From NCBI GenBank assembly GCA_020638135.1, contig JACKJE010000032.1, positions 1 through 26,605 of the forward strand: 26,605 nt of DNA, read 5' to 3'. A program made the position numbers and the translations under genes. How positions within the stretch are numbered: the stretch's first letter is position 1; each line of letters starts with the position of its first letter. Origin of the DNA: Methylobacteriaceae bacterium. GTDB lineage: Bacteria > Pseudomonadota > Alphaproteobacteria > Rhizobiales > Beijerinckiaceae. Of the stretch, positions 22,831 to 26,605 are shown in pieces. The notes under the pieces are model-generated. The model did no database searches. It was not told the origin of the DNA and saw only the letters and a program-made list of their open reading frames with translations.

Positions 22831-22930
22831 CGAGCCTTCAGGCGCGCATTCATGCCATGCGCAGGACATTCTCGCGCGTCGCGAAAGCCTTGTTATAGTC
22901 GTCGCATTCAAGTGCGAGCCTGAAGGCTCG
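22831..22930. repeat. inverted repeat flanking the TetR/AKR intergenic region
   Basis: CGAGCCTTCAGGC (22831-22843) and its exact reverse complement GCCTGAAGGCTCG (22918-22930) bracket 74 bp between the TetR stop and the aldo/keto reductase start. The right arm is also a local hairpin, CGAGCC-TGAA-GGCTCG at 22915-22930. The same core occurs at 15361-15376. This looks like a small mobile or dispersed palindromic element. Confidence 0.6.
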
Positions 22931-22950
22931 GCGAGCACACGAGGAAACCC

Positions 22951-23886
22951 ATGACCAAGCGCCGCATCGGCCGCTCCGATCTTTACGTCTCGCCCTTCTG
23001 CTTCGGCGGCAACGTCTTCGGCTGGACGGCGGACGAGTCCATGTCCTTTCGCCTGCTCGACGCCTTCGTCGATCATGGCTTCGAATTCATCGACACCGCC
23101 GACGTCTATTCGGTCTGGGTTCCCGGCCACACCGGCGGCGAATCCGAAACCGTGCTCGGCGCCTGGTTCAGGAAGAGCGGCAAGCGCGACAAGGTCGTGC
23201 TCGCCACCAAGGTCGGCTTCATCAAGGGCCTCAAGCCCGATTACATCAAACGGGCGGTCGAGGATTCGCTGAAGCGCCTGCAGACCGATCGCATCGATCT
23301 CTACCAGTCGCACAAGGACGATCCCGAAACGCCACAGGAGGACGTCCTGCGCGCCTACGACGACCTCATCAAGGCTGGCAAGGTGCGTGTCATCGGCGCA
23401 TCCAACTTCAGCGCGGCGCGGCTCAAGGAAGCGCTCGACATTTCCGCGAAGAACGGTCTCCCGCGTTACGAATGCATGCAGCCCGAATACAATCTCGTGG
23501 AGCGCAAGGTCTACGAGGGCGAATTGCAGGACCTCTGCGTGAAGGAGGAGATCGGCGTCATCCCCTTCTTTTCGTTGGCGGCGGGCTTCCTCACCGGCAA
23601 GTATCGCAGCGAGGCCGATCTCGGCAAGAGCGTGCGCGGTCCGCGCACCGCCGGCAAATATCTCGGGACCAACGGCCCAAAGGTGCTCGCCGCGCTCGAC
23701 AAGGTCGCCGCTGCGCACAAGGCCACCTGCGCACAAGTAGCGCTCGCCTGGATCATGGCGCGCAAGGGCCTGACCGCGCCGATCGCCAGCGCGACGAGCC
23801 TTGCACAGCTCGAGGAATTGCTGGACAGCGTGAAACTGTCGCTGACAGCTGCCGACATTGCCGAACTGGACAAGGCGAGCGCATAA
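22951..23886 (+). CDS. aldo/keto reductase
   Basis: The 311-residue protein is a (beta/alpha)8 aldo/keto reductase with the full catalytic tetrad: Asp48 and Tyr53 (FIDTADVYS), Lys87 (LATKVG) and His121 (YQSHKDD). GKVRVIGASNFSAARLKEAL and the late NADPH-binding IASATSLAQLEELLDSV are also present. These cytoplasmic enzymes reduce aldehydes or ketones with NADPH. The start KRRIGRSDLYVSPFCFGGNVFGW resembles the YajO/Tas-like subgroup. GAGGAA precedes ATG 22951. It follows TetR on the same strand, separated by the inverted repeat at 22831-22930. Whether it serves the acyl-CoA pathway is unclear. Confidence 0.92.
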   Translation: MTKRRIGRSDLYVSPFCFGGNVFGWTADESMSFRLLDAFVDHGFEFIDTADVYSVWVPGHTGGESETVLGAWFRKSGKRDKVVLATKVGFIKGLKPDYIKRAVEDSLKRLQTDRIDLYQSHKDDPETPQEDVLRAYDDLIKAGKVRVIGASNFSAARLKEALDISAKNGLPRYECMQPEYNLVERKVYEGELQDLCVKEEIGVIPFFSLAAGFLTGKYRSEADLGKSVRGPRTAGKYLGTNGPKVLAALDKVAAAHKATCAQVALAWIMARKGLTAPIASATSLAQLEELLDSVKLSLTAADIAELDKASA

Positions 23887-23895
23887 GGGCGTTGT

Positions 23896-24225
23896 TCAGG
23901 CGCTTCCGATAATCAAAAAGCTGCCACCAAGCACGAGCGCCATACCCAGCAATGTCGCGATTCGGACAGGCTCGCCGAAAAAGAGGGCCGAAATCAGCGT
24001 GATGGCGAGGAACGACACGCCCGAGAAGACCGGGAATGCGATCGACAGCGGAATTGCGCGGAGCGATTGGGTGAACAGATAGGCGTTCGCGGCGCCGAGC
24101 AGCAGGCCGGCCAGGAAGAGAGGCCACCAGATGCGCGGCTCCGCGCCGACAATGGCCTTGTAGATCGTATAGGACGAAGCGTTCAGCAACACGGCGCCCG
24201 CCAGCTGAAAATGCGCAACAGACAT
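23896..24225 (-). CDS. small four-helix DMT/EamA-like (SMR-sized) membrane protein
   Basis: From ATG 24225 the protein has 109 residues and four predicted membrane helices (about 5-22, 32-50, 57-79 and 86-107), the size and layout of small multidrug resistance (SMR) and ArnE/F-like half-EamA proteins. The Glu at position 14 of EmrE, essential for drug-proton exchange, is not present: the matching segment reads AVLLNASSYTIYKA. It is therefore unlikely to be a classical SMR drug pump; lipid-linked or polyamine-type substrates are alternatives. A purine-rich GGGGGCGAG precedes the start. It converges on the aldo/keto reductase gene with a 9-bp gap. Confidence 0.7.
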   Translation of the reverse strand: MSVAHFQLAGAVLLNASSYTIYKAIVGAEPRIWWPLFLAGLLLGAANAYLFTQSLRAIPLSIAFPVFSGVSFLAITLISALFFGEPVRIATLLGMALVLGGSFLIIGSA

Positions 24226-24294
24226 CGCTCGCCCCCTTTGGCGGCGGATGCTGTGACGTCGTCGCGCGCTTGGCAAGCCGCTGCGCGCGGGTTT

Positions 24295-25050
24295 CTAGGT
24301 CCTCAACGTCAACCCACCGTCCGCCACCAGCCCATGGCCGGTAATGAAATCAGCTTCGTCCGACGCCAGCAGCAGCGCGGCACGCGCCATGTCGATCGGC
24401 TGGCCGAGGCGGCGCAGCGCCGCCTTCTTCTCCCACACGCCGCGGATGAACGGATCGGCGAAAGAGGCCTGCGTCATGCCGGTCTCGATCGCGCCAGGCA
24501 GGATGTAGTTCGCCGTCACCTTGTGCTTGCCGAGTTCGAGCGCGAGCGTCTTGGTCAAGCCGGCCACGCCGTGCTTCGAGGCCGTATAGGCGGCAAGCCC
24601 GATGTCCGTATCGAAGGCCATGACCGACGCCGTGCAGATGATGCGCGCGCGCCCCTTCTCCTCGGCGCGCTTGATGAGATGCGGAATCGCGGCGCGCGAA
24701 ATTCGGAACGGCGCGCGCACATTGACGGCGAACACACGATCCCAGTCGGCGTCGGTCGTTTCGGCGGCGAGCGAGCGGTTCGATACGCCGGCATTGTTGA
24801 AGAGAATGTCGATCGTCCCGAATCTTTCGAGCGCCGCACTCACAATCGTCTCGGGCGCATCGTCGTGCGCGACGCTCTTGGCCAGAACGCTGATCGCGCC
24901 ATTGCCTTCATGCGCCGTCATGATCGCCGATTCCGGCCGGTCGACCGCCAGCACTGTCGCGCCGCGCTCGGCGAACAATTGCGCAGTCGCTCGCCCGATG
25001 CCGGAGGCCGCGCCCGTGATGACGGCGAATTTGCCGGAAAGATCGACCAT
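24295..25050 (-). CDS. classical short-chain dehydrogenase/reductase
   Basis: The 251-residue protein has all classical SDR marks: TGAASGIG at 12-19, NNAG at 85-88, and the Ser142, Tyr155, Lys159 triad (YTASK). It ends GHGLVADGGLTLRT, typical of FabG-like enzymes. LAVDRP after the second strand has Asp at the end of the motif, suggesting NAD preference. It oxidises or reduces an alcohol/ketone; the substrate is unknown. SDRs are common in Atu/Liu-type clusters, but this one is across two unrelated genes. Its GGGAG ribosome site, seven bases before ATG 25050, lies within a hairpin (25057-25076). Confidence 0.92.
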   Translation of the reverse strand: MVDLSGKFAVITGAASGIGRATAQLFAERGATVLAVDRPESAIMTAHEGNGAISVLAKSVAHDDAPETIVSAALERFGTIDILFNNAGVSNRSLAAETTDADWDRVFAVNVRAPFRISRAAIPHLIKRAEEKGRARIICTASVMAFDTDIGLAAYTASKHGVAGLTKTLALELGKHKVTANYILPGAIETGMTQASFADPFIRGVWEKKAALRRLGQPIDMARAALLLASDEADFITGHGLVADGGLTLRT

Positions 25051-25056
25051 TGTTTC

Positions 25057-25076
25057 GCTCCCACGATTTTGGGAGC
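25057..25076 (-). promoter_or_regulatory. hairpin enclosing the ribosome-binding site of the SDR gene
   Basis: In the mRNA of the minus-strand SDR gene, GCTCCCA, a six-base loop AAATCG and TGGGAGC form a perfect 7-bp stem. The only good Shine-Dalgarno (GGGAG) is in the 3' arm, seven bases before the ATG. Such a stem would mask ribosome entry unless melted or remodelled. Confidence 0.5.
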
Positions 25077-25147
25077 ATTAGAACAGCCCCGAAACGGGCT
25101 TCACAACCGCATTCCGCGCAAGCGCGGCCTGCGCGAATGGTCTGCGG

Positions 25148-25597
25148 TCAGTGTCCGAGGCCGGGCTTGGCCGAAGGCGCCGGCATGGCCGGCTTGCCGC
25201 CCGGCGTCGAGGCTTTCGCCTGGTCTTCGGCGCGCCGCCAGGTCTCGCTCTTGCACAGATAGCGGATGAGGCAGCCTTCCAGTGTAAGTTCGTTCGCCTT
25301 CTCGACCTTCACGCCGCCCTGATAGATCTTGCCGTTCTCGGTATTGTAGATTTCGCCGCGCCAGACGCCTTCCTTGTCGAGCGCCGCATTGCGCAGGATG
25401 ACCGTGCCGACCGCATCCTTTTCCTCGGGCTTCGAAACGGCGATCACCTTGGCGCAGAGCTTGCCGGCGCAATTGTAGAAATCGAACGAGGTTCCGCTTT
25501 CCTCGCGCACCCAGACGCCCCAGGGCTCGAACGCCAGCGCCGGCGTCGCCGCCGCAAGCGCCGCGCCAAACACCAGAACCTTCGCCGCGCCAAACAT
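25148..25597 (-). CDS. DUF2147 secreted protein
   Basis: The 149-residue protein has a signal peptide (about 1-22, ending TPALA before FEPWGVWV). The DUF2147 pattern follows: WVREESGTSFDFYNCAGKLCAKVIAVSKP, then GVWRGEIYNTENGKIYQGGVKVEKANELTLEGCLIRYLCKSETWRR. Cys pairs in NCAGKLC and GCLIRYLC could form disulfides in the periplasm. The tail is Pro/Ala-rich (ASTPGGKPAMPAPSAKP). The family is common in proteobacteria and its function is unknown. GGGAG precedes the ATG at 25597. It lies 97 bp downstream of no same-strand partner and is probably monocistronic. Confidence 0.87.
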   Translation of the reverse strand: MFGAAKVLVFGAALAAATPALAFEPWGVWVREESGTSFDFYNCAGKLCAKVIAVSKPEEKDAVGTVILRNAALDKEGVWRGEIYNTENGKIYQGGVKVEKANELTLEGCLIRYLCKSETWRRAEDQAKASTPGGKPAMPAPSAKPGLGH

Positions 25598-25690
25598 CGA
25601 CCGCTCCCGCCTGGATCGGACCGCCGCGAGACTATCCCCAGAATCGCGCCGGAACCAAGGCGCGCCCAGCCTCGTTAACCAAAATGAACC

Positions 25691-25706
25691 TTAACAATGT
25701 CTTAAC
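25691..25706. promoter_or_regulatory. CtrA-type box (TTAA-N7-TTAAC)
   Basis: TTAACAATGTCTTAAC is an exact match to the full CtrA consensus TTAA-N7-TTAAC, with a further TTAA at 25676-25679 and another at 25719-25723 nearby. It lies between the divergent DUF2147 and MgtC-like genes, 45 bp before the latter's start. CtrA is the cell-cycle response regulator of alphaproteobacteria. Confidence 0.5.
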
Positions 25707-25750
25707 TCGACGCTCCGTGTTAAGGAATTCGTAACTATTGGGAGCGTGGT

Positions 25751-26320
25751 GTGGCGTTGAGTATTGTATGGGCGGCTCTGCTCGGGGCGTGTCTCGGCCT
25801 CGACAGAGATCTGCGCGACCTGTCGGCCGGTTGGGTCCCATGTACATTCTGGGCCACGCTTGGCGCGATCATCGGAATCGAGTTGCAATATTCCGGGCTC
25901 GCCCGGAGCATTTGGTTCTGGCCGCTGACCTGCGCGGCCTGCGCGGTCGCCATCGCGAAATATCTCACCCTCACGATGCGGATCGGCGGCTGGCGGGAAT
26001 TGTCCGAACCAGCGCACGCCGTGCTTGCGGCCGGCGCCTTCGGGCTCGCCTGCGGTCTCGGCGCGAACCGTTTCGTCGGCGCCGCCGTCCTTGCGACCGT
26101 CTTCGCACTTGCATGGCGGCCGCGTATCGACGACAGCCTGCGTCACGAGATCGCCAAGGGATCAGGCTCGGCCGTTCGCGTCGCCCGCGACATCGTCGAC
26201 GCCAGCCGGCGGGCCGAGGAAGGCCGGCACGATGAAGAAGGCCGCCAGCAGCGTGAAGAACAGCGAGATGGCGAGAAGCTTGCCCATTCCGGCGGTGCCG
26301 GGGTGCGAGGACAGGCATAG
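25751..26320 (+). CDS. MgtC/SapB-like membrane protein with antisense-overlapping tail
   Basis: The 189-residue ORF starts at GTG 25751, with GGGAG seven bases upstream. Residues 1-125 hold four hydrophobic segments. AALLGACLGLDRDLRDLSAGW followed by TFWATLGAIIGIE matches the MgtC opening (LLGxxIGLEREWRxxxAGLRTH), and AAGAFGLACGLGANRFVGAAVLATVFAL matches its last helices. The middle MgtC segment GIGFLGAG is not recognisable, so it is a divergent or degraded member. MgtC proteins aid growth in low Mg2+ or inside hosts. Residues from about 126 are hydrophilic and arise from DNA antisense to hpnN; this tail may be an accident of an absent stop codon. Confidence 0.6.
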   Translation: MALSIVWAALLGACLGLDRDLRDLSAGWVPCTFWATLGAIIGIELQYSGLARSIWFWPLTCAACAVAIAKYLTLTMRIGGWRELSEPAHAVLAAGAFGLACGLGANRFVGAAVLATVFALAWRPRIDDSLRHEIAKGSGSAVRVARDIVDASRRAEEGRHDEEGRQQREEQRDGEKLAHSGGAGVRGQA

Positions 26321-26605
26321 GCTGCCGAAGGCGATCCCGGTCGTCAGCGAGGAGAAGAAGATCGCCCGCGTCAGGCTCGACGCCAGCATGTCGGCCACAC
26401 CCTTCCGCCACGCGATCAGATAATAGATGTGGAAGGCGACGCCGACCGCAAACATCAGCGGCAGCGCGATGATATTGGCGAAATCGAGCGACATGCCGAG
26501 AAGCTGCGCCGCCTCCAGACTCATCACGCCGGCGAGCACGAGCGGCCCGAGCGCCAACGCCACGTCCTTCACGCTGCGCATGGCGACATAGAGGATCGCG
26601 AAGAT
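26162..26605 (-). CDS. hpnN: hopanoid-associated RND transporter HpnN, C-terminal part (5' end outside window)
   Basis: The frame is open through the right edge (FAILYVAMRSVKDVAL) and ends at TGA 26162, giving about 147 residues. SVKDVALALGPLVLAGVMSLEAAQLLGMSLDFANIIALPLMFAVGVAFHIYY and SLTRAIFFSSLTTGIAFGSLCLSSHPGTAGMGKLLAISLFFTLLAAFFIVPAFLGPP are the last membrane helices of the MMPL/RND fold and closely follow HpnN as I know it. HpnN moves hopanoids to the outer membrane. The full protein is roughly 870 residues, so about five-sixths is beyond the window. The last ~15 residues overlap, on the opposite strand, the tail of the MgtC-like ORF. Confidence 0.85.
   Translation of the reverse strand: MFAILYVAMRSVKDVALALGPLVLAGVMSLEAAQLLGMSLDFANIIALPLMFAVGVAFHIYYLIAWRKGVADMLASSLTRAIFFSSLTTGIAFGSLCLSSHPGTAGMGKLLAISLFFTLLAAFFIVPAFLGPPAGVDDVAGDANGRA

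Noticed and set aside
24067..25269. 400-residue plus-strand ORF opposite the SMR-like and SDR genes
   Set aside because: Arg-rich antisense shadow; both minus-strand genes have recognisable folds.

Overview
The window (26.6 kb) reads as chromosomal DNA of a GC-rich alphaproteobacterium, most likely Hyphomicrobiales (Rhizobiales). The signs are the 3' end of a hopanoid transporter gene (hpnN), a CtrA-type box, a CbbR/fbp pair, Tad-type minor pilins, and intergenic palindromes of the kind scattered through Bradyrhizobium-group genomes. No rRNA, tRNA, CRISPR array, phage or transposase gene is visible. Genes are densely packed, often with 3-25 bp gaps or 4-bp start/stop overlaps.

Layout. (1) 1-915: 3' part of a MATE efflux gene, convergent with a minus-strand operon 3339->919 (LLM flavin oxidoreductase, NTF2-like protein, HtrA-fold protein that has lost its catalytic triad). 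(2) 3394-6973, plus strand: a putative 19-codon leader ORF overlapping a membrane-anchored collagen-like protein, a 333-bp AT-richer intergenic stretch, then three tightly linked TadE/TadG-type pseudopilin-like genes. (3) 6981-11199: an SDR with Phe at the catalytic Tyr position, divergent from an HCCA-isomerase/CoA-transferase gene pair, then an IclR regulator. (4) 11290-12728: a DoxX-like membrane protein, convergent with a phosphate acetyl/butyryltransferase. (5) 12801-14855: fructose-1,6-bisphosphatase, divergent from a CbbR-type LysR regulator over a palindrome-rich 126-bp spacer. (6) 14900-15622: a PaaI-type thioesterase and a small membrane protein.

(7) 21977->15692 is the main metabolic block. 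A minus-strand run holds a biotin-dependent carboxyltransferase (beta subunit, broken by two compensating single-base indels), an acyl-CoA dehydrogenase, a biotin carboxylase/BCCP alpha subunit and a second acyl-CoA dehydrogenase. A divergent TetR regulator (22154-22822) faces it. This is the logic of Liu/Atu-type pathways (leucine/isovalerate or acyclic terpenoid breakdown: acyl-CoA oxidation, then carboxylation of the enoyl-CoA), but hydratase and lyase genes are not in view. (8) 22951-25050: aldo/keto reductase, small SMR/EamA-like membrane protein, classical SDR. (9) 25148-26605: DUF2147 secreted protein, CtrA box, a shortened MgtC/SapB-like membrane protein and the 3' end of hpnN on the opposite strand.

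The least ordinary features are the dead HtrA-fold protein, the collagen-like protein and its overlapping leader beside an orphan TadE/G trio, the double frameshift in the carboxylase beta gene, a hairpin covering a ribosome-binding site at 25057-25076, and three families of hairpin-forming intergenic repeats. None is proof of a new system. The collagen/TadE/G locus is the best candidate for an undescribed surface structure. All functional calls are by eye from protein motifs; no database search was run.
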